This document shows, piece after piece, positions 15,424 through 24,460 of a DNA stretch of 64,000 bases. The stretch covers positions 620,001 to 684,000 of the forward strand of contig NZ_CP047200.1 of NCBI RefSeq assembly GCF_030408675.1. The letters run 5' to 3'. The DNA is from Corynebacterium durum. Lineage in GTDB: Bacteria > Actinomycetota > Actinomycetes > Mycobacteriales > Mycobacteriaceae. A model generated the notes under the pieces. It saw only the letters and a program-made list of their open reading frames with translations, did no database searches and had not been told where the DNA came from. The position numbers and the translations under genes were made by a program. Numbering within the stretch: position 1 is the stretch's first letter; each line of letters opens with the position of its first letter.

Positions 15424-16469
15424 CGGGTGGCCTCCTTGCGTTGTTTCGCGTGTGCTGGGCGCGTTTGTGCTTGTTGTTTCCGTGCCTGTTTCTGCGCCCG
15501 TCTTTGTGCGCGTTTCATGATTCGTTGGTCGCCGCTGCCGCTCACGTCAGCGCCGAGGAAGCGGATCATCACGAAGGCCACGAAGAAGATCAGCAGGAAC
15601 ACCAGCGTGGACAGGGCGGACGCGGAGTTGAAGTGGTTCTGACGCATGTCTTCAACCACAAGCTGGGAGATGGTGGCGGTGGGGGAGTTCGAGGAGGAGG
15701 AAATCAAGATCACGGGCAGGTCGTACATGCGCAGCGCGTCCAGGGTTCGGAACAGGACTGCCACCATTAATGCTGGTTTGACCAGTGGCATCGTGATCTG
15801 TGTGAACATTTGCCAGCGGGAAGCGCCATCCACGCGCGCGGCCTCGTACAGGTCCTTGGGGATCATTTGCAGGCCGGCAAGAATAAGCAGCGCCATGAAC
15901 GGTGTGGTTTTCCAGACATCGGCAATGATCACGGCAATTCGGGCGGCCCAAGGGTCTGTTGTCCAGTGCACATGAGTGCCCAGTAGGGAATTAATAATGC
16001 CGTGGTCGGCGAAAATGAACTGCCACAACTTGGCGGTCACGGCCGTGGGAATCGCCCAGGGGATGAGCACTGCCGCGCGGAGCATGCCCCTGCCCTTAAA
16101 GTCGTGGTTCATCACTGTGGCCATCCACATGCCTAGGAGCGTTTCCAATGCAACAGTGACCACGGTGAAAAACAGCGTGATGCGTAATGCGGGCCAGAAA
16201 TCTGTGGCTAGCACTCCGGGCGGACACGTTGAGACAGCGCCACTGGGGGACATGCATCGTTGCGTGGTCCAGTACAGGTAGTGTTCAAGGCCCGCAAAAC
16301 CGCCGTCAGTAAATACTCCGGTGGTGGGGTCGAGCCCTTTATCGGCCTGGAAGGATAACCAGATCGCACGAACAATGGGGTAGCCGATAACAATGGCCAG
16401 CACAATCATCGTCGGCGCTATAAGCAGCGCCGCCGCGCGGGATTGTTTGGGTGTGGACACTCGGCCCAT
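15420..16469 (-). CDS. tusF: Carbohydrate ABC transporter permease (MalF/SugA family)
   Basis: 349 residues from ATG 16469. GTG 16460 fits the GAGGAGG site better in spacing (11 against 2-3 bases) and is equally likely. An upstream extension to 16535 is not MalF-like. It has about six membrane helices and the EAA loop YEAARVDGASRWQMFTQITMP. The C-terminus is strongly basic (repeats of RAQKQARKQQAQ type). It pairs with the permease at 14599. A hairpin lies between it and the binding-protein gene. Confidence 0.85.
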   Translation of the reverse strand: MGRVSTPKQSRAAALLIAPTMIVLAIVIGYPIVRAIWLSFQADKGLDPTTGVFTDGGFAGLEHYLYWTTQRCMSPSGAVSTCPPGVLATDFWPALRITLFFTVVTVALETLLGMWMATVMNHDFKGRGMLRAAVLIPWAIPTAVTAKLWQFIFADHGIINSLLGTHVHWTTDPWAARIAVIIADVWKTTPFMALLILAGLQMIPKDLYEAARVDGASRWQMFTQITMPLVKPALMVAVLFRTLDALRMYDLPVILISSSSNSPTATISQLVVEDMRQNHFNSASALSTLVFLLIFFVAFVMIRFLGADVSGSGDQRIMKRAQRRAQKQARKQQAQTRPAHAKQRKEATR

Positions 16470-16514
16470 CACCTCCTCAAACGGTAAGACACGTAGGGGT
16501 AAAGCGGAAAGAAC

Positions 16515-16554
16515 AAAAAGGGGAGTGCTCACCAAGGGTAAGCGGCTCCCCTTT
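16515..16554 (-). terminator. Intra-operon attenuator/terminator after the binding-protein gene
   Basis: On the minus strand AAAGGGGAG pairs with CTCCCCTTTT across a ~20-base loop and runs into T residues. It lies between the binding-protein gene and the permeases. Such a hairpin typically lets the binding protein be made in excess over the permeases. Confidence 0.65.
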
Positions 16555-16570
16555 CAGTGACATAAAGGAA

Positions 16571-17836
16571 CTACTTCGATGCGTTTTCGATGGCGGCCTT
16601 CATGTCGGCTGTGGCAGCGTCAACGCTCTTGTCCGTGGTGAGCGCTGCGTAGGCGTTGTCCTGGATGGCCTTGGAAATGGCCGGGTAGAACGGGCTGACC
16701 GGGCGCGGCGAGGCGTTTTCCAGGGATTCCTTCAGAGCGGGCAGGTACGGGTACTTTGCCACCAACTCTGGGTTATCGTAGATGGATGCCAGCACGGGCG
16801 GGAAGGAGTTATCAGCGAAGGACGTCTGGTTTTCCTCGTTGATCACGAACTCCACGAAGTCGTGAGCGGTGCCCTTGTGCTTGGAGAATGCGCTGATGCC
16901 GTTGTTGTACCCACCAAGAGTGGATACGCCCACGCCGTCCTTGCCCACCAGTGGCTGCACCTCAACCTTGCCGGCCACGGCGGATCCTTCTTTAGTGGCG
17001 TTGGCATACATGTACGGCCAGTTCACGGCGTAGGCGGTCTTGCCTTCAACGAAAGCGAGGTTGGTTTCCTCTTCGGTGGCGGAGGTGGAGCTCTTAGCAA
17101 TCACACCGTCCTTGTAACCTTTGACCAGTTCCTGCAAACCTTCCTTTGATGCAGCGGAGTCCACTGCGGGAGTGGTGCCGTCGGATTCGAGGACGCCGCC
17201 GCCCCAGCCTGACATGAAGCCAGCGGTGTTCACCGTCAGACCCTCGTACTGCTTCAGCTGCAGGGTGAGGCAGTCTTTGCCCTGGACCTGGTGGCAGCTT
17301 TCAGTCAGTTCACCCCAGTTTTTCGGAGCATTGGGAGCAAGTTCCGTGTTGCGGAACAGCAGCTGGCCATTGGTGTTCTGGGGAACTGCGTAGAGGGTGT
17401 CTTTGTAGGTGGCGGACTTGACTGTTGCGGGCAGCAGTTTGTCAGTGTCCACCTTCAGGTCACCAGTCAGCGGGGTGAGCCACTGATTGGCGGCGAAGTC
17501 TGCGGTCCAAATGACGTCCAGTGCCATCACGTCGTAGTCACTGTTTTTCGCCTGCAGCGCCTGCACCAGGGTCTCGCGCTGTGCGTCGGCTTCACCGGCC
17601 AGTTCCTTCAGAGTCACCTTCTCATCGGGGTGTTCCTGGTTCCACTTTTCGATCACCGGTTTGATCTTGTCGGTGTCGTTTTTGCCCATCGCAAACGTGA
17701 TGGGGCCGTGGTCCGTGTTGTTGTCTCCTCCGTTCGATGAGGAGCCACCAGAGGAACAACCGGCTAGGGCGATTCCAGCAATCAGTGCCGATGCTGCAAG
17801 AGCTGTAGCCGCTTTGCGGGTGTAGTACAACTTCAT
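16571..17836 (-). CDS. tusE: Sugar ABC transporter substrate-binding lipoprotein
   Basis: 421 residues. Lipoprotein signal with lipobox LAGC (Cys27), then a Ser/Gly/Asn linker and a family 1 solute-binding domain (ITFAMGKNDTDKIKPVIEKWNQEHP, later ALDVIWTADFAANQWLTPL and GGYNNGISAFSKHK). It captures a di- or oligosaccharide on the outside of the membrane and presents it to the two permeases. First gene of the leftward operon. No ATPase gene lies within the locus. Confidence 0.9.
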   Translation of the reverse strand: MKLYYTRKAATALAASALIAGIALAGCSSGGSSSNGGDNNTDHGPITFAMGKNDTDKIKPVIEKWNQEHPDEKVTLKELAGEADAQRETLVQALQAKNSDYDVMALDVIWTADFAANQWLTPLTGDLKVDTDKLLPATVKSATYKDTLYAVPQNTNGQLLFRNTELAPNAPKNWGELTESCHQVQGKDCLTLQLKQYEGLTVNTAGFMSGWGGGVLESDGTTPAVDSAASKEGLQELVKGYKDGVIAKSSTSATEEETNLAFVEGKTAYAVNWPYMYANATKEGSAVAGKVEVQPLVGKDGVGVSTLGGYNNGISAFSKHKGTAHDFVEFVINEENQTSFADNSFPPVLASIYDNPELVAKYPYLPALKESLENASPRPVSPFYPAISKAIQDNAYAALTTDKSVDAATADMKAAIENASK

Positions 17837-17857
17837 GAGAGAATCCTTACATCTCGT

Positions 17858-17894
17858 AGACGCTCGCAGGCGTCTGTGTTGTAGGCGTCTCTAC
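17858..17894. promoter_or_regulatory. Candidate operator upstream of the sugar transporter operon
   Basis: AGACGC (17858-17863) and GCGTCT (17870-17875) form a perfect dyad. A second GGCGTCT half-site follows at 17884-17890 within GTAGGCGTCTCTAC. The array lies 22-58 bases upstream of the binding-protein start, where a sugar-responsive repressor could bind. I cannot name the regulator. Confidence 0.35.
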
Positions 17895-17979
17895 TGAATG
17901 TAGTGATATGGAGGTCACAATCGAATGAAAGTAGAACAAAAGTGTCATTGGTAACCCCTTTTTGGGGGTGAAATATCTG

Positions 17980-18648
17980 CTAAATTGGAAGCAAAGTCAC
18001 AGTAACCCGTTCTGATTTAGCAATCTGCTCGACGCGGGCGCTATCAATCAGCCCTGACACCACAACCACCGATCCTCCCGCAGCAAGTGGGGCGAGAATG
18101 TTCGTGTCAAAGCTCGCGCGATCCCGCCACCCGGCACTGAGCACCCGGGAAGCTGCCAACGGTTCGATCACCGCGGCGTCGAAAAGCGCAGGTAATGCTG
18201 GAGTATCACCGAAAAATTGGTCGCCGTAGAACCGGACCGTGGGACCGAAATCCACCACACCATCTGGCACAGACCCACCCGTCTCGACGACCCCGCGACC
18301 AAAAGGATCCGTAGTCACCAATGCAATATCGCCGGTAAAGCTTGCATCCACACGATCTGGGGAGCAAAACAACACGTCAGCATCGTCAGTGGTGCCGAAC
18401 GTGAAATCGACGTGTGCAGCAAGCGCCCCCAACGCGATGGTGACGGCCTGCCAGCTCACCGGCAGGTCAATGGCGATGCGGGAATCCTCATCAAGATCGA
18501 ACTCCTCAATGAGCATGTTGCCCACTTTGGCCGCCCAGTTATCCAACGTCACTGCGGAAAAATCCAATCGGGAATCCGTGGCCTCGTCGTACACGGTCAA
18601 GCGGGGCTTCGCGGCATCGGCCTCAAGCAGGTGACTCAGCAAATTCAT
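17980..18648 (-). CDS. TIGR03089 family protein
   Basis: 222 residues, resembling the N-terminal part of an acyl-CoA synthetase/AMP-binding fold (LTVYDEATDSRLDFSAVTLDNWAAKVGNML) without the ATP-binding P-loop or the C-terminal domain. This matches the actinobacterial TIGR03089 family (Rv3268 position in M. tuberculosis). Its function is unknown. It lies next to the LCP gene on the same strand, as in relatives, which supports a cell-envelope link only by association. Confidence 0.85.
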   Translation of the reverse strand: MNLLSHLLEADAAKPRLTVYDEATDSRLDFSAVTLDNWAAKVGNMLIEEFDLDEDSRIAIDLPVSWQAVTIALGALAAHVDFTFGTTDDADVLFCSPDRVDASFTGDIALVTTDPFGRGVVETGGSVPDGVVDFGPTVRFYGDQFFGDTPALPALFDAAVIEPLAASRVLSAGWRDRASFDTNILAPLAAGGSVVVVSGLIDSARVEQIAKSERVTVTLLPI

Positions 18649-18695
18649 AGCATCCAGGGTAGGGGAAAACCGGCCTGGATGCGCTCTAGCTATGT

Positions 18696-20252
18696 TTAGT
18701 TCACACAGCGAGGACCGTCGCCACCCGCATCGATATTGGGAGATTTTGCTGCGTCAGAGGATTTGTCGCTGCCTGCTTGGCCCACTTCTTCGGGGGATTC
18801 GGTGATGGGGCTGTTGGACTTCGGGCCGTCGTAGTCGGATCCCACCACCACGGCGACCTCATTGGCGTTGAGGCTATTGGAGGCTTGGATCGGCAGTCCG
18901 CCGAGCTCGCCTGCGAGCGCGATGGCGGCGGGGTCGTCGGCACGCGAGGCGACGATGGTGGTTTGGTTGTACAAGCCCGGTTCGGCGTTGGTCACCTGAT
19001 CGATCTTCAGGCCCATATCACCGAGCGCACCTGCCACAGCGGCGGCGAGACCGGAGGTTTGAGTGGCGTTGAGTACGTTGATGGACGTGTTGCGTGTGGC
19101 GTCGAGAAGCGCCTGCTTCGGGTTGTCGCTGGGTGGGGCGCTGCTGGAGGGTTCAGATTTTTCTCCTAGGAGGGTTTGGAAGAACTTGTTCACATCTTTG
19201 GTGTTGATGGTCACCACCGACTCACCGTAGTCGCCCACGCCGTCAATGGAGGTGACAGGGATGGTGCTGAATTGCACATTGCCGCCCGCCAGGTTCTGCA
19301 TCTGCATGGCGAACTGCGCTGGGTCTAGGTTGGCATCCAGTTTCACCGAACGCCGCACGGCCTCGCTGAGGTCAGCGAACTTTGAGGGGCTGGATAGCGT
19401 GCCGGACGAGAGCACCTTGTTCACAATTGACGCCATGAACACCTGCTGGCGCACAACACGGTCGAGGTCGCCGCGGGGGAGGCCGTGGCGTTGGCGGACG
19501 AAGGAGAGGGCATCTGGGCCGTTCAACGTTTGCCGACCGGCCTTGAATTTAGCACCGGAGAACTCGTCATCCACGGCTTCGTTGAGGCAGACGTCAACGC
19601 CACCCACGGCGTCAGTGAGCAGAACGAATCCCAGGAGACCCACCTCGGCATAGTGCTCGATTTTGATGCCGGACAAGTTGCTGACCGTATCCATAAGGGC
19701 TTTTCGGCCTGCGTTTTTGGATTCCTCTTCCAGTTTCGCGCCTTCTATGCCGCCTTTTTGAGAGAGCTCTGCTTTCCTTTCGTTCTTGTAGGTGCCGTAG
19801 ACGCCGTTGATTTTCATGTTGCCGTTTTTGGCGTCGTGAATATACGTATCGCGCGGAATGGATACGGCGGTTGCGGAGGAACCATCGTTGGGGATACGGA
19901 TCACCATGATGGTGTCGGTATTGTCGTTTTCCTCATCGCCAGCGCGAAGCATATTGATCTCGTCGGGGGTGAGGGCGTTGCCCTCGGCGTCAGAGCGTGA
20001 ATCGGAACCGACGAGCAGAATGTCGGTGGCACCGTCGGCGGCTTGGCCGAATGTACTTTTATCGCCACCGATTGTGGGACCCTTGCTGAAAGTATTTCCG
20101 GCAACATAGTATCCGGCTCCGGAGAGCCCCAGTACCAGAACCGACAGGAATATCAGCAACCCACGGACCGGTGCTGGTCCTTTTTGTCGCAGGTTTACGG
20201 TCTGCGTGGGTGCTGCTTTGATGTCGCGCCCTCGGCGATACTTGTCGGCCAC
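18696..20252 (-). CDS. lcpA: LytR-CpsA-Psr (LCP) family cell-wall ligase
   Basis: 518 residues: short basic cytoplasmic part, one membrane helix (about 29-51), then the external LCP domain with ATDILLVGSDSR, DTIMVIRIP, VSIPRDTYI and RQRHGLPRGDLDRVVRQQ (the acidic/Arg set that binds polyprenyl pyrophosphate), and a C-terminal LytR_C domain (about 385-480, INVLNATQTSGLA). In Corynebacteriales this enzyme joins arabinogalactan to peptidoglycan. Position next to TIGR03089 and rmlD-wbbL matches C. glutamicum lcpA and Rv3267. Divergent from rmlD. Confidence 0.93.
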   Translation of the reverse strand: MADKYRRGRDIKAAPTQTVNLRQKGPAPVRGLLIFLSVLVLGLSGAGYYVAGNTFSKGPTIGGDKSTFGQAADGATDILLVGSDSRSDAEGNALTPDEINMLRAGDEENDNTDTIMVIRIPNDGSSATAVSIPRDTYIHDAKNGNMKINGVYGTYKNERKAELSQKGGIEGAKLEEESKNAGRKALMDTVSNLSGIKIEHYAEVGLLGFVLLTDAVGGVDVCLNEAVDDEFSGAKFKAGRQTLNGPDALSFVRQRHGLPRGDLDRVVRQQVFMASIVNKVLSSGTLSSPSKFADLSEAVRRSVKLDANLDPAQFAMQMQNLAGGNVQFSTIPVTSIDGVGDYGESVVTINTKDVNKFFQTLLGEKSEPSSSAPPSDNPKQALLDATRNTSINVLNATQTSGLAAAVAGALGDMGLKIDQVTNAEPGLYNQTTIVASRADDPAAIALAGELGGLPIQASNSLNANEVAVVVGSDYDGPKSNSPITESPEEVGQAGSDKSSDAAKSPNIDAGGDGPRCVN

Positions 20253-20365
20253 GGTGGTTCTCCAGTGCGTCGTACGGCGGTCGTCTTTCGTCAGCTGTGG
20301 GTAGCTGTGGATGCTAGCTCAGTCGGTATGGTTAGAACCGACACACTACTCAAGGAGTCTATTTT

Positions 20366-21232
20366 ATGCGCGTGGTGGTGACGGGAAGCGAAGGGCAGCT
20401 AGGTTCGGCTCTGAAACTCACCTGCCCGGCGGATATCGAGCCGGTCTGGCTTGGCCACAAGGACCTGGATATTACTGACGAGGCAGCCGTGGCCCGGCAC
20501 CCCGCGTTTGAGGGGGCGGACGCCATCATCAACACAGCCGGGTACACCAATGTCGATGCCGCCGAGACCGACCGCGATGCCGCATGGGTGCTCAACGCCA
20601 GCGCACCGGGGTTTTTGGCTCGCCGCGCCGCCGAGGTTGGGGCACACCTAGTGCACCTAAGCACAGATTATGTCTTTGGCACTGTTGCGTATCGACGCCC
20701 CCTCGTCCCCGACACTCTTACGCACCCCACCTCGGTGTACGGGGAGAGCAAACGTGCCGGTGAATGTGTGGTGCTCGACTCGGGGGCGAACAGTGTGATT
20801 GTGCGCACGGCATGGGTTTTTTCTGGTGCAGTCTTGCCCACGCATCGCGATTTTGTGTCGACGATGATGGCTTTGGAGAAGCAGCACGACACCATTTCCG
20901 TGGTGGATGACCAACACGGTAACCCCACTTTTGCCCCTGATCTGGCACTCGGACTGTGGGAAGTATGTCATGTGCAGCCGACGGGGGTTCTTCACGGGGT
21001 TAGTTTTGGGGAGACAACATGGTATGGCGTGGCGCGTGAAGTCTTTAAAAATATAAGCGCGGATCCTGACAGGGTTCGCCCCTGCGCAACGGCCGATTTT
21101 CCCCGGCCAGCGGCACGCCCTGAATGGTCCGTCTTAGATACCTCCAGCTGGACTGAGGCTGGGCTGAGAGCGCTGCCGGAGTGGCGCAGCGGTGTTGCGA
21201 GGGCTACCCAAGGTACACTCAGACAATTGTGA
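20366..21232 (+). CDS. rmlD: dTDP-4-dehydrorhamnose reductase
   Basis: 288 residues; last step of dTDP-L-rhamnose synthesis. Rossmann motif VTGSEGQLG at the N-terminus, LSTDYVFG and the active-site YGESKRAGE (Tyr-x3-Lys). Rhamnose is needed for the linker unit between peptidoglycan and arabinogalactan. It starts ATG 20366 with AAGGAG upstream. Its stop codon overlaps the start of the rhamnosyltransferase (GTGA), so both are made together. Confidence 0.95.
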   Translation: MRVVVTGSEGQLGSALKLTCPADIEPVWLGHKDLDITDEAAVARHPAFEGADAIINTAGYTNVDAAETDRDAAWVLNASAPGFLARRAAEVGAHLVHLSTDYVFGTVAYRRPLVPDTLTHPTSVYGESKRAGECVVLDSGANSVIVRTAWVFSGAVLPTHRDFVSTMMALEKQHDTISVVDDQHGNPTFAPDLALGLWEVCHVQPTGVLHGVSFGETTWYGVAREVFKNISADPDRVRPCATADFPRPAARPEWSVLDTSSWTEAGLRALPEWRSGVARATQGTLRQL

Positions 21233-22116
21233 GCACTCCTATAGCCGTCATCACAGTGACGTACAGCCCAGGCACTTACCTGGAGTCCTTCTTGGATTCT
21301 ATACCCGGTGCCACGGAAAGGGCTGCGTACGTCGTGTTGGCCGATAACGGTTCCACTGACGGTGTTCCCGAACAGCAAGCTGATAAGCGTGAGAATGTCG
21401 AGTTTTTTGCCACCGGCGGAAACCTAGGGTACGGCACGGCCATCAATAGGGCTGTGCAACACCTTAAGGAGCGCAAAGAGCGCGGGGATATAGACGGCGA
21501 CTTCTTTGTTGTCTCCAACCCTGACGTCGTCTTTGATCCCGGTTCTATTGACGCCATGCTTGAGTGTGCGCAGCGCTGGCCAGGTGCTGCCACCATTGGC
21601 CCGCGCATTAGGGAAGCTGACGGGGCCGCTTATCCTTCAGCACGTACCGTGCCCACCATACGCAACGGTGTTGGGCATGCCTTGTTCGGGACCATCTGGC
21701 CCTCAAACCCCTGGACCAAGGCATATCGTGATGATGACGATCTCACCACGGAACACCCAGCTGGTTGGCTTTCCGGCTCCTGCTTGCTGGTGCGGTGGGA
21801 TGCCTTCGATGCCATCGGAGGCTTTGACGAGCGCTACTTCATGTACATGGAGGATGTTGATTTAGGTGACCGTTTCGGTCGCGCCGGTTACTCCAACGTG
21901 CTGTGCCCTTCGGCGGAAATTACCCACGCCAAGGGGCATGCTGCGGGGGAGAATCCAGCCGCGATGCTGCCTGCACATCACGACAGTGCCTATCGTTTTA
22001 TTGCGGATAGGCATGCTGCGTGGTGGCAGGCACCACTGCGACTGGTGGTACGTATTGGACTCAAAATGCGGGCATGTATCGCTGTGTATTCTGCACGTCG
22101 CGGACAAGCTAGCTAA
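21229..22116 (+). CDS. wbbL: Rhamnosyltransferase WbbL (family 2 glycosyltransferase)
   Basis: 295 residues from GTG 21229, which shares bases with the rmlD stop. GT2 fold: AVITVTYSPG at the N-terminus, ADNGSTDG, GNLGYGTAINRAV, VSNPDVVF (the DxD-like metal site) and GGFDERYFMYMEDVDLGDR. WbbL adds rhamnose to GlcNAc-PP-decaprenyl, forming the arabinogalactan linker. The assignment relies on both the motifs and the rmlD-wbbL-manC order seen in mycobacteria. Confidence 0.93.
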   Translation: MSTPIAVITVTYSPGTYLESFLDSIPGATERAAYVVLADNGSTDGVPEQQADKRENVEFFATGGNLGYGTAINRAVQHLKERKERGDIDGDFFVVSNPDVVFDPGSIDAMLECAQRWPGAATIGPRIREADGAAYPSARTVPTIRNGVGHALFGTIWPSNPWTKAYRDDDDLTTEHPAGWLSGSCLLVRWDAFDAIGGFDERYFMYMEDVDLGDRFGRAGYSNVLCPSAEITHAKGHAAGENPAAMLPAHHDSAYRFIADRHAAWWQAPLRLVVRIGLKMRACIAVYSARRGQAS

Positions 22117-22151
22117 ATTAATTAATAAAGCCCAATATGAATTGAGGAAAA

Positions 22152-23243
22152 ATGCCTGAAATTCACCCACTTGCCCACGACACTGATGCCGTTATTCTTG
22201 TCGGCGGAAAAGGCACTCGCCTCCGCCCATTAACGGTGTCTACTCCGAAGCCGATGTTGCCTACTGCGGGTGCGCCGTTTTTGAAGCACCTGCTAGCGCG
22301 CATCAAAAGTGCTGGAATGCGGCATGTGGTGTTGGGAACCTCGTTCCAAGCCGAGGTATTTGAAGAATACTTCGGCGATGGCTCAGAGATGGGTCTAGAG
22401 ATCGAGTATGTTTTTGAAGAAAAAGCCCTGGGTACGGGCGGTGCGATCCGTAATGTGATGAATAAGCTGCGCCACAATAACGCCATGGTTTTCAATGGTG
22501 ACGTATTGGGCGGTACGGATCTCAACGCTATTTTGCAGACCCATGAACAAAAGCAAGCGGACGTGACCATGCACCTTGTGCGGGTTGCGGATCCGCGTGC
22601 CTTTGGCTGTGTTCCCACTGATGAGGATGGCCGTGTGGTGGCATTCCTGGAAAAAACCATGGATCCGCCCACTGACCAGATCAACGCGGGGTGTTATGTA
22701 TTCCGCAAGGAGATCATTAACACCATCCCAGCTGGTCGCGTAGTGAGCGTGGAGCGGGAGACCTTCCCGCGCCTGCTGGAGGAAGGACTGCGCGTCTACG
22801 GCCACGTTGATCATGCTTATTGGCGGGATATGGGCACGCCAAAGGATTTCGTCCACGGCTCTTCTGACCTGGTTCGCGGCATCGCGCCATCGCCGTTGCT
22901 GGCGGGCCAGGTGGGGGAGTCGTGGACTGACCCTACTGCGGGTGTGAAAGGGGGCGTGATTTTGCTGGGTGGCACGGCGGTGGGCCGTGGCACGGAGATC
23001 GGTGCTGGTTGCCGTTTGGACCGCACGGTGGTGTTTGAAGGGGTGACCATCGAGCCGGGTGCGATTATCGAGGATTCGATTATCGCCTCGGGCGCGCACA
23101 TCGGCGCTAATGCCAGGATCAAGGATTGTGTCATCGGTGAAGGTGCGCAGATTGGTGCCCGTTGCGAGCTGAAGGGCGGTCTGCGGGTTTGGCCGGGCGT
23201 CGTGCTGCCTGATGGTGGTATCCGGTTCTCCACTGACGCATAG
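22152..23243 (+). CDS. manC: Mannose-1-phosphate guanylyltransferase-type nucleotidyltransferase
   Basis: 363 residues. N-terminal nucleotidyltransferase domain (about 8-240) with VGGKGTRLRPLTVSTPKPMLP and MVFNGDVLG, followed by a left-handed beta-helix of hexapeptide repeats (about 260-360). It makes GDP-mannose (or a similar sugar nucleotide) for mannosylated glycolipids. Relatives are named manB, manC or rmlA2, so the symbol is uncertain. It lies 35 bases after wbbL. Confidence 0.88.
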   Translation: MPEIHPLAHDTDAVILVGGKGTRLRPLTVSTPKPMLPTAGAPFLKHLLARIKSAGMRHVVLGTSFQAEVFEEYFGDGSEMGLEIEYVFEEKALGTGGAIRNVMNKLRHNNAMVFNGDVLGGTDLNAILQTHEQKQADVTMHLVRVADPRAFGCVPTDEDGRVVAFLEKTMDPPTDQINAGCYVFRKEIINTIPAGRVVSVERETFPRLLEEGLRVYGHVDHAYWRDMGTPKDFVHGSSDLVRGIAPSPLLAGQVGESWTDPTAGVKGGVILLGGTAVGRGTEIGAGCRLDRTVVFEGVTIEPGAIIEDSIIASGAHIGANARIKDCVIGEGAQIGARCELKGGLRVWPGVVLPDGGIRFSTDA

Positions 23244-23421
23244 ACCCTGATGTGTAAGTAAAGCTTAAGTAACATGTGCTACCTGTGAGTTTGGTTGCAT
23301 ATTTACTACATATAGTACCCCCGACTATTGCCCCCGTTTGAGTCCTTTTGGGGCTGATGTTGCTCGTGTGACTAGCTTGCTGGGAATAGGGCTAGAGGGG
23401 GCTATTTTTTTCTGAGCCAGG

Positions 23422-23451
23422 TTGACTGTATCTAGTGATAGCGTGTGTAAT
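23422..23451 (+). promoter_or_regulatory. Sigma-70-type promoter of the whiB2-like gene
   Basis: TTGACT (23422-23427) and TGTAAT (23446-23451), spaced 18 bases, lie about 80 bases before the GTG start at 23530. This is the best promoter-like pair in the 286-base gap 23244-23529, which otherwise holds no gene. Confidence 0.5.
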
Positions 23452-23529
23452 CGGCTTGTGTGATCAACGGTGTTGGTTATCAACAAGAAATAATTGCCCA
23501 CAAAAACTATCGGAGAACAGGAGCGTAGC

Positions 23530-23883
23530 GTGGAAAACATTGCAGGCGACGCAATGCCTCGCGGAAACGCAAAGTCCGATGATGGGGAGCAAAACTCCGG
23601 TTTGCAATCTTCGCAGCAAGGCCATCGAGTCGAATTCTCTTTCGATGCATTGTTTAGCGCTGTAGAGCAGGAATGGCAGGAACAGGCTCTGTGTGCTCAA
23701 ACGGATCCTGAGGCATTCTTCCCTGAAAAGGGTGGTTCTACGCGTGAGGCTAAGCGCATTTGTCAGGCGTGTAGTGTTCGCGATGAATGTCTGGAATACG
23801 CACTGGAGCACGACGAGCGTTTTGGTATTTGGGGCGGACTTTCAGAGCGTGAACGCCGCCGCCTTAAGAAACAAATCAGCTAA
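23530..23883 (+). CDS. whcD: WhiB2-type iron-sulfur transcription regulator
   Basis: 117 residues from GTG 23530 (AGGAGC site 6 bases upstream; the in-frame TTG at 23494 lacks support). The four cluster-binding Cys are at 55, 78, 81 and 87 (ALCAQTDP...ICQACSVRDEC), followed by the G-I-W-G-G turn and a basic RRRLKK end for DNA/sigma contact. WhiB2/WhcD controls septation and cell division in this order. The neighbours manC and DUF3499 match Rv3260c and C. glutamicum whcD. Confidence 0.95.
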   Translation: MENIAGDAMPRGNAKSDDGEQNSGLQSSQQGHRVEFSFDALFSAVEQEWQEQALCAQTDPEAFFPEKGGSTREAKRICQACSVRDECLEYALEHDERFGIWGGLSERERRRLKKQIS

Positions 23884-23884
23884 C

Positions 23885-23919
23885 CATCTGCGTGGTGTCG
23901 GGGTGCGTCACCACGGATG
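23885..23919. terminator. Convergent hairpin after the whiB2-like gene
   Basis: CGTGGTG (23891-23897) pairs with CACCACG (23909-23915), with flanking CATC/GATG also able to pair. It starts right after the whcD stop and overlaps the last codons of the convergent gene at 23908. There is no T run, so termination would be weak. Confidence 0.4.
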
Positions 23920-24363
23920 ATTCGGATTGATGGTTGTTGGCTCAATGTTCAAATAAGCCGCAACCAGTGACGTAAGAACTGTGTGGAGTAATTCCACTTT
24001 TTCCTTCATGTCGTCGCAGCGTTGCTCAATGGGCATGCGAAACAGCACAATACGCGGACGCGTTGGCCTGCCGCGCTGATCAATTCCGGCGGGGATGAGC
24101 CGCCCTAAGGGGACGGGGCCATCTGCGGCTATTTCGTCGCTGTAGTGAGATACATCTGGGTTGAGTCGCATGCGTGGAACAGTGTCTACGGCGATGTCGA
24201 TGCTGGCAAGCTCGTCGGGAAAGGCGGCCTGAATGGGGGAGTAAGCCTCAATCAGGGCGGCGTCGAAAAGTTGACTGCGGTTGCGATAACGACGCACCGT
24301 GCGGGGGTAAACAGTGCCACGCATCCCCCGGCCGCGACGATCTCGAAAAGATCTTATGTGCAT
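23908..24363 (-). CDS. Metallopeptidase-family (Rv3259-like) protein, HExxH absent
   Basis: 151 residues. The pattern (AFDAALIEAYSPIQ-like start, DIAVDTVPRMR, ADGPVPLGRLIPAGID, RPRIVLFRMPIEQR, LVAAYLNIEP) is the actinobacterial family annotated as minimal metallopeptidase. I see no HExxH zinc motif, so peptidase activity is doubtful. Divergent from DUF3499, as in M. tuberculosis (Rv3259/Rv3258c). The function is unknown. Confidence 0.8.
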   Translation of the reverse strand: MHIRSFRDRRGRGMRGTVYPRTVRRYRNRSQLFDAALIEAYSPIQAAFPDELASIDIAVDTVPRMRLNPDVSHYSDEIAADGPVPLGRLIPAGIDQRGRPTRPRIVLFRMPIEQRCDDMKEKVELLHTVLTSLVAAYLNIEPTTINPNHPW

Positions 24364-24460
24364 AAAACCACAGCATAGCCGGGGTTTGTAGGCTGGTGGT
24401 GGGGGCGCGCCGTGGCATCTTAACTACACAAACCTAAAGTTCGGGTCTAGACTTTGTGGC

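Noticed and set aside
17902..17919. GTGA-N8-TCAC upstream of the sugar transporter as a GlxR site
   Set aside because: Spacing is 8 instead of 6, and the outer bases do not match.
20313..20340. tRNA-like stretch GCTAGCTCAGTCGGT before rmlD
   Set aside because: It resembles a tRNA D-arm, but no matching stem, anticodon arm or T-arm follows.
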